64,000 nucleotides of DNA from Candidatus Synechococcus calcipolaris G9 (GCF_029582805.1 NZ_JAKKUT010000008.1:248001-312000), one strand, 5' to 3'. Positions 16,339 to 27,200 are shown, numbered from the stretch's first letter. Notes: generated by a model from the letters alone, not told the origin. Made by a program: numbers and translations.

Positions 16339-17355
16339 ATGGAACAAATACCTGCTTCAATCTGGACTCTTACCGCTGGTGTTGTCGTCACCCTCATTAG
16401 TTTTTGGGTAGGGCAAAACCACGGACTTTTCCCGGAACAAGCCTCTGAACAAGCTCCCCTCGTTGATAACCTATTCGACATTATGATGACCATTGCCACC
16501 GCTTTATTTTTAGTGGTACAGGGAGCCATCATTTACTTTGTTGTTCGTTATCGCCGCCGCAAGGGAGATGAGGGGGATGGAATTCCAGTGGATGGTAATT
16601 TACCCCTAGAAGCCTTTTGGACAGCCATTCCTGCCGCCATTGTTATTTTTCTAGGAATCTACAGCGTCGATATTTTCCTACGGATGGGGGGACTCAATCC
16701 TGGGGATCACACCTCCCATACCATGGGCCACAAGCAGGGGGTCGCCGTTGTTGCCCAAGCTCCCCAAGGAACCACCTCCGATGTGCCGATGCTCTTGGCC
16801 GCCAAGGGGGATATTGATGTGGGCATTGGCGCCAGTCCCGATGTGTTGGGCCAGCAGCCCGATGTGGCCGTCAAGGTTACGGGAATGCAGTACGCCTGGA
16901 TTTTTAATTACCCCAACTACGGCATTACCGCCGGAGAACTCCATATTCCCGTGGGGAAAGATGTGCAGCTTGATTTGAATGCGTCCGATGTAATTCATTC
17001 CTTCTGGGTTCCCCAGTTTCGCCTGAAACAGGATGCCATTCCTGGAATTACGACGGAATTGCGATTTAAGGCGACAAAACCCGGAACCTATCCCGTCGTT
17101 TGTGCAGAACTCTGTGGTGGCTACCATGGGGCGATGCGAACCCGCGTCATTGCCCATACCCCAGAAGAGTTTGATGAGTGGCTCAGTCAAAACCAAGTGG
17201 CTTCAGGGCCAGAATCGACGGATTTTACGCCCCCTAGCTTGGTAGCTGCTCACCTAGATGCCACCGGTATCAACCCCCAACTCTTGGCCCAAGTCCAGAA
17301 TGAACAGGCAGAAGCCATGCCTAATGATCGGCATCATCACCACTCCATGCATTAA
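16339..17355 (+). CDS. ctaC: Cytochrome c oxidase subunit II
   Basis: The 338-residue protein has two N-terminal membrane helices (about residues 8-28 and 46-70, followed by FVVRYRRRKGD) and a periplasmic cupredoxin domain holding the dinuclear CuA centre. CuA ligands are visible as His220 (SDVIHSFWVPQ) and Cys255, Cys259 and His263 (CAELCGGYHGAM). It accepts electrons from cytochrome c6 or plastocyanin in thylakoid or plasma membrane respiration. An insertion of about 50 residues with Gly/Asp between the helices and the cupredoxin core, and a His-rich C-terminal end (DRHHHHSMH), are noticeable. It is the first gene of ctaCDE. Confidence 0.97.
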   Translation: MEQIPASIWTLTAGVVVTLISFWVGQNHGLFPEQASEQAPLVDNLFDIMMTIATALFLVVQGAIIYFVVRYRRRKGDEGDGIPVDGNLPLEAFWTAIPAAIVIFLGIYSVDIFLRMGGLNPGDHTSHTMGHKQGVAVVAQAPQGTTSDVPMLLAAKGDIDVGIGASPDVLGQQPDVAVKVTGMQYAWIFNYPNYGITAGELHIPVGKDVQLDLNASDVIHSFWVPQFRLKQDAIPGITTELRFKATKPGTYPVVCAELCGGYHGAMRTRVIAHTPEEFDEWLSQNQVASGPESTDFTPPSLVAAHLDATGINPQLLAQVQNEQAEAMPNDRHHHHSMH

Positions 17356-17402
17356 TTGAGACGTTCATTTAATTGAGAATTTAATTGAGATTTCTTTGAC
17401 CT

Positions 17403-19106
17403 ATGGCGCAAGCACAACTCCTGGATAAGCCCTTTCAAGAACCACCGGAACATCCTAAGGCCTGGAAGTGGTACGACTATTTCACCTTCAATGTGGATCA
17501 CAAGGTGATTGGGATTCAGTACCTCGTCACCGCCTTCATTTTTTATTTGATTGGTGGCCTAATGGCGGTGGCCATGCGCACCGAGTTGGCAACGGCGGAG
17601 TCGGACTTCATTGATCCCAACCTCTACAATGCCTTCTTGACCAACCACGGCACGATTATGATTTTCCTCTGGATTGTGCCAGCGGCGATCGGTGGATTTG
17701 GTAACTATTTAGTGCCGCTGATGGTGGGGGCGCGGGATATGGCTTTCCCCCGGTTGAATGCCCTAGCTTTTTGGTTGAATCCGCCGGCGGGGGCCCTACT
17801 GCTCGGTAGTTTCTTTTTTGGTGGAGCCCAGGCCGGTTGGACATCCTACCCGCCCCTGAGCACGATCACCGCCAACACGGCCCAGAGTATGTGGATCCTG
17901 GCGATCGTCTTTGTGGGCACGTCTTCGATTATGGGATCGGTGAACTTCATTGTCACCATCTGGAAAATGAAAATTCCCAGTATGCGGTGGGATCAGTTGC
18001 CACTATTTTGCTGGGCGACCTTGGCGACCTCATTACTGGCGTTGGTGTCTACCCCAGTGTTGGCGGCGGGCTTGATTCTACTACTGTTTGATATTAATTT
18101 TGGCACGTCGTTCTTTAAGCCGGATGCCGGTGGCAATGTGGTGATTTACCAGCATTTGTTTTGGTTTTATTCCCACCCCGCCGTCTACCTGATGATTTTG
18201 CCCATCTTTGGCATTATGTCGGAGGTGATTCCGGTGCAGGCCCGTAAACCTATTTTTGGCTACTGGGCGATCGCCTACTCCAGTTTAGCCATCTGCCTAG
18301 TGGGCCTATTTGTATGGGTGCATCACATGTTTACCAGTGGTACGCCTCCCTGGATGCGGATGTTCTTCACCATTTCCACCCTGATTGTGGCGGTTCCCAC
18401 GGGCGTAAAAATCTTTAGTTGGGTGGCAACATTATGGGGGGGCAAGATTCGCCTGAATAGTGCCATGCTCTTTTCCGTTGGACTCCTCTCCATGTTTGTG
18501 ATAGGGGGGTTAAGTGGAGTCACCCTAGGGACACCACCGGTGGATATCCATGTTCACGATACCTACTACGTTGTCGCCCACTTCCATTACGTTCTCTTTG
18601 GTGGTTCCGTATTTGGCTTATACGCGGGCATCTATCACTGGTTCCCGAAAATGACCGGACGAATGCTGAATGAACCCCTGGGCATTACCCACTTTGTCCT
18701 CACCTTGATCGGTACCAATCTCACCTTTTTACCCATGCATGAATTGGGCCTCAAGGGGATGCCACGACGGGTGGCCATGTATGATCCCCAGTTTGAAGCA
18801 GTGAACGTGATCTGTACCATTGGTGCCTTTGTCCTCGCCTTCTCCATTATTCCCTTCCTGATTAATGTGATCTGGAGTTGGAATAAGGGCAAAAAAGCTG
18901 GAGACAATCCTTGGGGCGGCCTCAGCCTAGAATGGACCACCAGTTCTCCCCCCTTGATTGAAAATTGGGAGGTGTTGCCCATTGTCACGAAGGGGCCCTA
19001 TGACTTTGGCATGGAACAACGGGCTGTCATGGAGCGAAAAGAGGATGAAGAAGAGTACGAGTATGACGATGACGAGGATGAGTATGAGGACGAGGATGAC
19101 CTTTAG
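17403..19106 (+). CDS. ctaD: Cytochrome c oxidase subunit I
   Basis: This is the 567-residue haem-copper oxidase core with twelve predicted membrane helices. Typical motifs are present: the low-spin haem His in FLTNHGTIMIFLW, FWFYSHPAVYLMILP with the CuB His and cross-linked Tyr region, WVHHMFTSG with the CuB His pair, and VVAHFHYVLFGG with haem ligands. The pattern is that of A-type aa3 oxidases with D and K channels. It reduces O2 to water and pumps protons. The last 25 residues are almost entirely Asp, Glu and Tyr, an unusually acidic cytosolic tail. It begins 47 bases after ctaC. Confidence 0.98.
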   Translation: MAQAQLLDKPFQEPPEHPKAWKWYDYFTFNVDHKVIGIQYLVTAFIFYLIGGLMAVAMRTELATAESDFIDPNLYNAFLTNHGTIMIFLWIVPAAIGGFGNYLVPLMVGARDMAFPRLNALAFWLNPPAGALLLGSFFFGGAQAGWTSYPPLSTITANTAQSMWILAIVFVGTSSIMGSVNFIVTIWKMKIPSMRWDQLPLFCWATLATSLLALVSTPVLAAGLILLLFDINFGTSFFKPDAGGNVVIYQHLFWFYSHPAVYLMILPIFGIMSEVIPVQARKPIFGYWAIAYSSLAICLVGLFVWVHHMFTSGTPPWMRMFFTISTLIVAVPTGVKIFSWVATLWGGKIRLNSAMLFSVGLLSMFVIGGLSGVTLGTPPVDIHVHDTYYVVAHFHYVLFGGSVFGLYAGIYHWFPKMTGRMLNEPLGITHFVLTLIGTNLTFLPMHELGLKGMPRRVAMYDPQFEAVNVICTIGAFVLAFSIIPFLINVIWSWNKGKKAGDNPWGGLSLEWTTSSPPLIENWEVLPIVTKGPYDFGMEQRAVMERKEDEEEYEYDDDEDEYEDEDDL

Positions 19107-19165
19107 GCTTTCCCGGGCCTGAGTATGTGCCTCTGATCACCTAGATATCTGAAGGAGCGATCGCC

Positions 19166-19795
19166 ATGGACGGATCTGTTATTGACACTGCTGCACCCCT
19201 TGGGGAGGTTCTATCCCCCGCCGAGGAAGCTCACCACGAAGAACATCCAGATTTTCGGGTCTTGGGTTTATTGGTGTTCCTGATTTCTGAATCCCTCATG
19301 TTTGGTGGGTTATTTGTCACCTATATTTTCCTGCGGGGCTTAAACGAACAATGGCCCCCAGAAGGTACGGAAATTGAGTTACTTCTGCCCACCATTAACA
19401 CGATTATTCTGGTTTCCAGTAGTTTTGTGATTCACTATGGCGATGTGGCCATTAAGAACGACGATGTAAAGGGAATGCGGAAATGGTATTGGATTACGGC
19501 CGCCATGGGAGCTATCTTCCTGTTGGGGCAGGCCTATGAATATCTCACCCTGGGGTATGGCCTAAAAACCAATATTTTTTCCAACTGCTTTTATATCATG
19601 ACCGGATTCCATGGACTGCACGTGTTCATTGGTCTCCTATTGATTTTGGGTGTGTTATGGCGATCGCGCCGTCCGGGGCATTACTCCCACCAAAAACATA
19701 CCGGCGTTGCCATGGCGGAGATCTATTGGCACTTTGTGGATGTGATCTGGATTGTTTTATTTGCCCTGCTCTACCTCTTAACCATTTTTGGCTAG
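19166..19795 (+). CDS. ctaE: Cytochrome c oxidase subunit III
   Basis: The 209-residue protein is of the short five-helix type usual in cyanobacteria. FLISESLMFGGLFVTYI near the start, FHGLHVFIGLL near residues 148-158 and EIYWHFVDVIWIVLF near the end are family signatures. It stabilises subunit I and proton entry and carries no redox centre. A GGAG ahead of the HIP1 octamer at the ATG serves as ribosome binding site. It is followed after 18 bases by recG, which probably shares the transcript. Confidence 0.97.
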   Translation: MDGSVIDTAAPLGEVLSPAEEAHHEEHPDFRVLGLLVFLISESLMFGGLFVTYIFLRGLNEQWPPEGTEIELLLPTINTIILVSSSFVIHYGDVAIKNDDVKGMRKWYWITAAMGAIFLLGQAYEYLTLGYGLKTNIFSNCFYIMTGFHGLHVFIGLLLILGVLWRSRRPGHYSHQKHTGVAMAEIYWHFVDVIWIVLFALLYLLTIFG

Positions 19796-19813
19796 GATAT
19801 CCCGCCATTCCCA

Positions 19814-22237
19814 ATGGAGGATTCACTGGATTGGCAACGATTGCAAAAGGCCCTCGAAGTAGAGGTGGTGCGGGGGTTTAGTAATCTCCAGGGCCGGGAA
19901 TATCGCTTTAGTGATTATGTTCATCTGGAATTAAGTCAGCATTCCTACCCAAATTTACCCCCCCATCTTCTGTCTCGATGGCATCATGCCGCTGAACAGT
20001 ACACCACCTATGGTCAACTCTCTGTTCCAGAGCGACAACATCTGATCGCCACCACCCGCCGGCTACTCCATGAGGCCCAAAAAGCCCTTTATACCCCAGC
20101 CCCCGCCAAGGATCAGGGCCCTCGCCGCCAACCCCAAGGGTTAGAGCAATCCCTAGGACAGTGGCCCGGTATTGGTTCGCGGCTGGGCGATCGCCTGGCC
20201 AAGTTGGGCCTTTACACCCTGCGGGATTTGTTGTTTTACTATCCCCGTGACTATATAGACTATGCTCGTCAGATTCCAATTCGCGACCTAACTCCCGGTG
20301 AAACCGTGACCGTAGTGGGAAAGGTGCGGCGGTGTAATTGTTTTACTAGTCCCCGGAATAAAAAACTCACCATTTTAGAGGTTGTATTACAGGATCAAAC
20401 AGGGCAACTGAAACTGAGTCGTTTTTTTGCCGGGGCGCGGTTTGCCCAACGGGGATGGCAGGAGCAACAAAAGCGTCTCTATGCTCCCCAAACCATTTTG
20501 GCCGCATCGGGGGTGGTGAAGGCGGGGAAGTATGGCCTCACGCTGGAGGATCCGGATCTGGAGGTGATGGATCATGCGGGGGCTGACATTGATTCCCTCA
20601 CCATTGGCCGCATTGTGCCCGTGTATCCCTTGACGGAAGGGGTCTCTCCCGATGTGGTGCGGCGATCGGTGAAGGCCATTTTGCCCATAGCGGCAGAGGT
20701 ACTCGATCCCCTCCCCCAGTCCATTTTGGCGGACTATGATTTGACGGCGTTGCCGGAAAGTCTGGCCCAAATTCATTTTCCCAGCGATCGCGATCGCCTC
20801 GATGTGGCCCGACGCAGACTTATTTTTGATGAATTTTTCTACCTACAATTGGGGTTACTGCGCCGCCGCCAGGAACAACAAAGGGAACAGCAAAGTATTC
20901 CCCTGAGTACCCAAGGGGAGTTAATTGAAGCCTTTTATCGCGGCTTACCCTTCCAGTTGACTGCTGCCCAGGAACGGGTGGTCGCGGATATTCTCCAGGA
21001 TTTGGGCCAACCGATCCCAATGAATCGCTTAGTGCAGGGGGATGTGGGTTCTGGGAAAACCGTTGTGGCCGTGATTGCCATTTTAGCGGCGATCCAATCA
21101 GGCTACCAGGCGGCATTGATGGCTCCGACGGAAGTGTTGGCCGAGCAGCACTATCGCAAATTACTGGACTGGTTGACTCCCTTACCTTTGCCCGTGGAAC
21201 TGTTGACCGGCTCAGTGAAAATTCGGAAGCGGCGGCAGATCCTCAGTCAACTACAAACTGGCGAGTTACCGATCCTGGTGGGAACCCATGCCCTGATCCA
21301 AGAGGGGGTTGATTTTCAGCGGCTGGGCCTGGTGGTGATTGATGAACAACATCGTTTTGGGGTAGCCCAGCGGGCAAAGTTGCAACAGAAAGGGGTCTTT
21401 CCCCATGTGTTAACGATGACGGCGACTCCCATTCCCCGCACCTTAGCCCTGACCCTCCACGGGGATCTGGATGTGAGCCAAATTGATGAACTGCCCCCCG
21501 GCCGACAACCCATTCAAACCACAGTCCTCAGTCGGGGCGATCGCCACCATGCCTACGAACTGATCCGCCGCGAAGTAGCCCAGGGCCGCCAAACCTACGT
21601 TATTTTACCCTTGGTGGAGGAGTCAGAAAAACTAGACCTTAAATCCGCCATTGAGGAACACCAGCGACTTCAGGAGACGGTCTTTCCCAATTTTCAGGTG
21701 GGCCTCCTCCATGGCCGCATGACCTCTGGGGAAAAGGAAATCGCCATTAACGAATTTCGCCAAAATCAAACCCAAATTTTAGTTTCAACCACGGTGGTGG
21801 AAGTGGGCGTAGATGTTCCCAATGCTACGGTGATGCTCATTGAACACGCGGAACGATTTGGCCTTTCCCAATTACATCAATTACGGGGGCGGGTGGGGCG
21901 GGGTTCCCACCAATCCTATTGCTTACTCCTGAATAGCTCCCGCAGTGATACGGCAAAACAACGCTTGGCCGTTTTAGCCCAATCCCAGGATGGTTTTTTT
22001 ATATCTGAAATGGATATGCGCTTCCGGGGGCCGGGGGAAGTGTTGGGAACCCGTCAATCAGGACTACCGGATTTTGCCCTCGCCAGTTTAGTTGAAGATC
22101 AAGATTGTTTAGAACTCGCTCGCCAGGCGGCGGAAACGACGATCCAGCAAGACAATACCTTAACAAGTTGGCCCTTACTGAAACAGGAGCTCGATCAACG
22201 GCAACAACGACTCCTGGGGGGAACAATTATGACTTAG
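19814..22237 (+). CDS. recG: ATP-dependent DNA helicase RecG
   Basis: The 807-residue protein drives branch migration and fork reversal during replication repair. The N-terminal ~110 residues are a cyanobacterial-type extension. An HhH-like stretch (WPGIGSRLGDRLAKLGL) and the OB wedge domain follow. The helicase core has Walker A GDVGSGKTVVA, the DEQH box VIDEQHRFGVAQRAK, TMTATPIPRTLAL (motif III), and motifs V/VI VVEVGVDVPNATVM and HQLRGRVGRG. The TRG-like C-terminal hook is present. It lies immediately downstream of ctaE and converges on the pentapeptide gene. Confidence 0.97.
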   Translation: MEDSLDWQRLQKALEVEVVRGFSNLQGREYRFSDYVHLELSQHSYPNLPPHLLSRWHHAAEQYTTYGQLSVPERQHLIATTRRLLHEAQKALYTPAPAKDQGPRRQPQGLEQSLGQWPGIGSRLGDRLAKLGLYTLRDLLFYYPRDYIDYARQIPIRDLTPGETVTVVGKVRRCNCFTSPRNKKLTILEVVLQDQTGQLKLSRFFAGARFAQRGWQEQQKRLYAPQTILAASGVVKAGKYGLTLEDPDLEVMDHAGADIDSLTIGRIVPVYPLTEGVSPDVVRRSVKAILPIAAEVLDPLPQSILADYDLTALPESLAQIHFPSDRDRLDVARRRLIFDEFFYLQLGLLRRRQEQQREQQSIPLSTQGELIEAFYRGLPFQLTAAQERVVADILQDLGQPIPMNRLVQGDVGSGKTVVAVIAILAAIQSGYQAALMAPTEVLAEQHYRKLLDWLTPLPLPVELLTGSVKIRKRRQILSQLQTGELPILVGTHALIQEGVDFQRLGLVVIDEQHRFGVAQRAKLQQKGVFPHVLTMTATPIPRTLALTLHGDLDVSQIDELPPGRQPIQTTVLSRGDRHHAYELIRREVAQGRQTYVILPLVEESEKLDLKSAIEEHQRLQETVFPNFQVGLLHGRMTSGEKEIAINEFRQNQTQILVSTTVVEVGVDVPNATVMLIEHAERFGLSQLHQLRGRVGRGSHQSYCLLLNSSRSDTAKQRLAVLAQSQDGFFISEMDMRFRGPGEVLGTRQSGLPDFALASLVEDQDCLELARQAAETTIQQDNTLTSWPLLKQELDQRQQRLLGGTIMT

Positions 22238-22247
22238 CTGTTAGGAG

Positions 22248-22266
22248 TGATTAATCATTTTAATCA
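22248..22266. terminator. Inverted repeat between convergent recG and pentapeptide gene
   Basis: TGATTA (22248-22253) and TAATCA (22261-22266) pair around a seven-base AT-rich loop, in the 26-base space between two convergent stop codons. The stem is weak and overlaps the second gene's stop. It is a possible shared transcript end for both strands. Confidence 0.3.
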
Positions 22267-23256
22267 GTAGTAGGTACTGCCATCGGGCATCGTGGCCCCA
22301 TCCAGTTGGGCATCCAGGAGAATTGCACTACTAATTTCAGCACGGGTAAGATTAGCTTGACGCAGATCCGCTCCGCTGAGATTGGCACGGGCTAAATAGG
22401 CATCAACTAAACGGACATCTTGGAAATTTACCCGTTGAAAATTGCCCCGGCGCAGATCCGCTCCATTTAAGATCGCCCCTTGGAAATTGGCCAGTTCAGC
22501 ATTCACCTGCTCTAGGTAGGATTGGGCTAAACGAGCTTGGGAAAAGTTGGCTTGATATAGATCCGCATCTTCAAAGTGGGCCCGTTCCATTTGCACCTTA
22601 CTAAAATCCGCATTGGCTAGACAGGCATGGGCTAGATTAGCCTCCGTTAACCGAGCGCCCTGTAAAAATGCCCCTTCCAGATTTGCCCAGCGCAGATCAG
22701 CTTCCCGGAGATTGGCTTCCCGCAAATTGGCCCCACTCAAATTGACATTGGTGAGATCCGCCGCTGCTAAATTGGCCCCCTGGAAATCACATTTTGATAA
22801 ATTAGTGTCCCGGAGGACGGATTTATCCTGAAAGGCTTCTTCCCGGAAATTGGCTCCCCGCAAACAGGCGCCCACGAGGCGAGTACTACTCAGATTGGTT
22901 TGCCGTAGATCCGCATCCAGAAGATTACAATCCGTCAGATCCGCCAGGGTAATATCTGCGCCAAAGAGAACCGCTTTTTCTAGGCTGGCTCCATGGAGAT
23001 TGACATCCCGTAGATTGGCCTCCCCTAGACGGGCTTGACTTAGATTTGCCCCCCGCAGATCGGCCCGGGCCAGGTTGGCCCGCTTCAGATTTGATCGCCC
23101 CAGAAAGGCAAAGGCTAAATTAGCCCCATGGAGATTGGCCTCACCCAAATCAATCCCAATTAAGTCTGCACCAGCCAGTTGAATACCCGTCAGGTTTGCC
23201 CGGCTAAAATCAGTTTCACCGGCGGCATACCGGGCTAGGAGTTCTTCAGCGTCCAT
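22264..23256 (-). CDS. Pentapeptide-repeat protein
   Basis: From the ATG at 23256 the protein has 330 residues, nearly all in A(D/N)LXX repeats (ANLSQARLGEANLRDVNLHG is typical), which fold into a right-handed square beta-helix. After a short helical start (MDAEELLARYAAGETDF) the repeats run almost without interruption; one break lies near FREEAFQDKSVLRDTNLSKC. Cyanobacteria have many such proteins and most functions are unknown; some bind DNA-gyrase-like targets. No signal peptide is seen. The frame is open 30 bases further upstream to an ATG at 23286, but MDAEELL is the usual family start. Confidence 0.9.
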   Translation of the reverse strand: MDAEELLARYAAGETDFSRANLTGIQLAGADLIGIDLGEANLHGANLAFAFLGRSNLKRANLARADLRGANLSQARLGEANLRDVNLHGASLEKAVLFGADITLADLTDCNLLDADLRQTNLSSTRLVGACLRGANFREEAFQDKSVLRDTNLSKCDFQGANLAAADLTNVNLSGANLREANLREADLRWANLEGAFLQGARLTEANLAHACLANADFSKVQMERAHFEDADLYQANFSQARLAQSYLEQVNAELANFQGAILNGADLRRGNFQRVNFQDVRLVDAYLARANLSGADLRQANLTRAEISSAILLDAQLDGATMPDGSTYY

Positions 23257-23315
23257 AGGGATCCTGCAAGGGTGGGTGGGCAACAATCATGGTTGAGTCT
23301 TCTTGGTATCCTGGG

Positions 23316-24086
23316 CTAAGGGGGTGGGTAAACTATGGAGGTTGCATCGTCTTGATCATGTTGATCGTGAAAATTTGAAGTTGCAGAAACCCCATTGTCT
23401 GAGATCTCCGTGTAGGGTTCTTCCTCCGGTGGCTGGCTAGGATGGACATAGCGTTCATAGATGGGTGCCATGGCCCGTAGCAGGCGATCGCCCACCACCA
23501 AATAATCTTCCGTGGGTTCTAATATCTTGGCCACACGGATCACCTGGAATTTGAGGGGTGGATAGTCATCATAGTGATGGAATAACTGCTCCAGTAAATC
23601 CGTGAGGACACAGCCCCGTAATTCCTGCCAATCAGTGGGTTTATAGCTAAAAGGATGATAAAGAACTGAAAAAATGAGAATTTTAAGCTGGAGGGAATTG
23701 CAATAGCGAATAATATCTAGGCGTAGCTTAAACCAAAGATGGTTGGGCACTGGCACGAGTTCCACCGCTGGCTGAGAGGAACGAACTGCCTGGTGGTATA
23801 GGGGCCCAAGTTCATTAATGAGGGTCTCGGCCAGGGGACGGTAAGTATCGGCTTTATTTAAGGTATTGACAATCTCCGTAAGCTGGGCATTGAGCATCTC
23901 TAGGGTAGGCAAAACAGTCAATACTGTCATAATCAAATCGGCTGCAGATACACTCAGCAATCGCTCTGGATTATTTTCCCATTCTTGCCAACATAGTCGA
24001 AACAACAGTTTTCGGAGACGTAGAGATTGGGGATGTTGCTCAAGGGCCAGGGTTGCATTGAGGAGAGTCACCTGTTCAGAGATCAT
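23316..24086 (-). CDS. Hypothetical protein, helical, divergent from the GGDEF/EAL protein
   Basis: The protein has 256 residues and no signal peptide or membrane segment. It is mostly helical, with Leu-rich stretches (TVLPTLEMLNAQLTEIVNTL), and ends in a 40-residue acidic, Asp/His/Pro-rich and probably disordered tail. I do not recognise a family. It is transcribed divergently from the large GGDEF/EAL protein across 156 bases containing a perfect dyad, so the two genes may share control. It begins close to a possible coupled regulatory site but gives no functional hint. Confidence 0.6.
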   Translation of the reverse strand: MISEQVTLLNATLALEQHPQSLRLRKLLFRLCWQEWENNPERLLSVSAADLIMTVLTVLPTLEMLNAQLTEIVNTLNKADTYRPLAETLINELGPLYHQAVRSSQPAVELVPVPNHLWFKLRLDIIRYCNSLQLKILIFSVLYHPFSYKPTDWQELRGCVLTDLLEQLFHHYDDYPPLKFQVIRVAKILEPTEDYLVVGDRLLRAMAPIYERYVHPSQPPEEEPYTEISDNGVSATSNFHDQHDQDDATSIVYPPP

Positions 24087-24146
24087 GGAAAGAGTCGCAA
24101 AAGAGTGAGTAATGCACTAAATACATAATTGTGAAATTGTGAGATA

Positions 24147-24168
24147 GTATATTTTACATTTAATATAC
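24147..24168. promoter_or_regulatory. Perfect 7-bp dyad between divergent genes
   Basis: GTATATT (24147-24153) and AATATAC (24162-24168) are perfect inverted arms around eight bases. The dyad is in an AT-rich stretch between the divergent hypothetical gene and the GGDEF/EAL gene. It could be an operator for a dimeric regulator or overlapping -10 elements. Confidence 0.4.
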
Positions 24169-24242
24169 AAAGAAACTTAGGTAAATCTAAAAGAGGCGGT
24201 ACACTTTAGAAAAGTAATCTTGAAGTTGCCCGTGCAGCGGCC

Positions 24243-27200
24243 ATGACTCCTGCCTATCCCCCGCTATCAATTGATCAAATTTCCTTGGATGATTGGGAAT
24301 GTACGCCGGAGAGTGTCAAGCAACTCCTGCAATTTCTAGATGCCACTCCCATCGGTATTTCTGTCCATGATCCCAGTGGGAAGCTCATCTATCTCAATCA
24401 GGTGGGGCGATCGCTCCTGGGGGTTGAGCATATTTCCGTGGTTGAGACGGCAGAACTGTCCTTCAGATTTCAGGCCTATCGTGGTGGGACTGGCCAGCTT
24501 TACCCCACTGAGGAGTTACCCGTCATTCAAGCCCTCAGGGGAGAGACAGTTTGGGCCGATGACATGGAAATTCACCAGCAGGGAAAAGTCATCTGTCTGG
24601 AAACCTGGGCCTCCCCCATTTTTAATGTTCAGGGGCAGGTGATCTATGGAGTCGTTGCTTTTCAGGATATTAGCGATCGCAAGCGCAGGGAAATCGAACA
24701 GCAACAGGTAGATCAACAGGTACGGGCCCAGGATATTTTTTATCGCGAGGTCATCCAAGCCCAGACTGACATGATCCTGCGATCGCAAGCAGATACGACA
24801 ATTACCTTTGCCAATGAGGCCTTTTGTCTAGCCCTAGGCCGTCCCTTAGAGGAGGTGATTGGCCTGAAATGGTTTGATTTTGTCCCCGTCGATCAGATGG
24901 AACTGGTGCAAGAACGTCTGGTAAAGCTGTCTCCAGACCATCCCACCTTTGAAAGTATTAACCAAGACTATCGCCCCAACCAGGAAATTGGCTGGACCCA
25001 CTGGATTAGTATGGGGGTTTTTAATGAGCAGGGGCAATTACTGGAAATCCAGTCCGTGGGTCGAGATATTACCGCGCTACAAAGGAAAGTGGAGCGGGAG
25101 CAGGCCCTGAATCGGGTGATCCAAGCCATTCGCCAAACCCTGGATCTAGAGACTATTTTTACCACGGCCACTCGGGAAACTGCCCAACTCTTAACCTCGG
25201 TGGACTGTTTTGTTGTCCAATATTTTGTCCATCAGAGCTATTGGGAACATGTTGCCGAATTTTATCAGGATACTGATCATGCTTCCACCCTAGGTCTGAG
25301 GATACCCGACCAGGGAAAACCCTTTGCCGCCCAGCTAAAGAACTTACAAATTGTCCAAGTCGAAGATACCCGTGCCATTGAAGATGCCATTAACCAGGCG
25401 ATCGCCCAGGATTTACCGGGAGCCTGGTTATTAGTTCCCCTGGTGGTGAATGGCTCACTGTGGGGAAGTTTTACGCTGCATACGGATCAACACGCCTATT
25501 TCTGGACAGAAACCGCCATCAGTTTAGCCCGCGCGGTGGCAGAGCAATTGGAATTAGCCATTCATCAGGCCCAACTCTATCAACAAGCCCAACTCGAACT
25601 AGCCCAGCGGCGACAGGTGGAGCAAGCCCTGCGGGAAAGTCAAAATCGCCTTCAAAATATGGCGGAAAATTTACCGGGGGCCCTCTTTCGCTATATCCAG
25701 CACGCTGACGGATCCAATCGCGTGATCTATATGAGTCGGGGCTGTGTGGAACTCTGGGAAGTGGAGGCCGATGTAGCTGAACAAGACTCTTCGGTGATTT
25801 GGCAATTGACCCATCCCGATGATCTGCCTGGGATGTACGCATCCGTCATGGAATCAGCCCGAACCTTGACCGCCTGGTTTTGGTCTTGGCGGATTATTAC
25901 GCCCTCTGGTCAATTGAAATGGCTGGAAGGAACTGGCCGGCCCGAGCAACAGGCCAATGGCGATGTGGTTTGGGATTCCCTGATTATTGATATTACTGCC
26001 CGGAAGCAGGCAGAACTTCAGTTTCAAAACTTAGTAGCCAATGCCCCAGGGGTGATTTATCAGTATGTCCTCCATCCCGATGGTAGGGATGCCATGGTGT
26101 ATATCAGTGAAGGATGCCGAGACCTGTGGGGGCTGGAACCCGAGGCAATTAGAAACGATCTGAATATTCTCTGGGCCTTGACCTACCCCGATGATACTGA
26201 ACCGATGCGACAATCCATTGCCCAGTCTGCTAAAAATCTGACTCCGTGGGTCTGGGAATGGCGAATGTATCACTGTTCAGGTACGCTCAAATGGCTACGG
26301 GGCTCGTCTAATCCCCAACAGCAGGCCAATGGGGATGTGGTCTGGGATGGCTTAATTCTAGATATTAGCGATCGCAAGGAGGTGGAAGCCAAAGTTACGG
26401 AACAGCAGGCCCAACTCGACCTAGTGATTCAGTCCTCCAATGTCGGGTTTTATATTACGGATCTCCGCAACCAAACCTCCTATGTTTCCCCCTCCTATAA
26501 GGCCCAGTTGGGGTATGGAGAAGCCGATGCCGAAGCGGCCCCCAGCGATTGGAATAACCGTCTGCACCCCGACGATCGCGATCGCGCCATTGCTGCTTAC
26601 CAAGCTCTTTTACGCAAAGATGCAGGCTACAGTATCGACTTTAGATTACGTCATCGGGATGGTAGCTACCGCTGGATCTATAGCAATGCCCAACTCATTT
26701 GTGATGACCAGGGACAGCCCATCAAAGTGGTCGGTTCCCACATTGACATTAGCGATCGCAAGGAAGCCGAAGCAGCCCTGCGGGAAAGTGAGGAACGGTA
26801 TCGCTTTTTAGCCGAAAACATCAATGATCTAATTGCCCTGCATCACCCCGATGGCACTTATATTTACGTCAGTCCCTCCTGTGAAACCCTACTGGGCTAC
26901 CGCTGTGAAGAAATGATGGGTCGAGATCCCTATAGTTTCTTGCATCCTGAGGATCGCGATCGCATTCAAGCAACTCTGGAAGCGGCCCTAAACACGGGCA
27001 AATTTATGCCCATTACCTACCGGGTTCAGCAAAAAACGGGGAATTATCTCTGGTTTGAAACTCTGATCAAGCCTATTTTCGATCGGGCCACAGGAGTAAT
27101 TAGCCAACTGCAAACCACATCCCGCAATGTGACCCAACGGGTAGAAGTTCAAGATCAACTCAAGCATGATGCCCTCCACGATGCCCTAACGGGGCTGCCC

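Noticed and set aside
16678..17196. 172-residue minus-strand frame inside ctaC
   Set aside because: Antisense to a gene with complete CuA ligands; shadow frame.
22264..23256. Pentapeptide repeats as DNA tandem repeats
   Set aside because: The periodicity is protein-level (15 bases, degenerate) and typical of the family, not a DNA repeat of its own.
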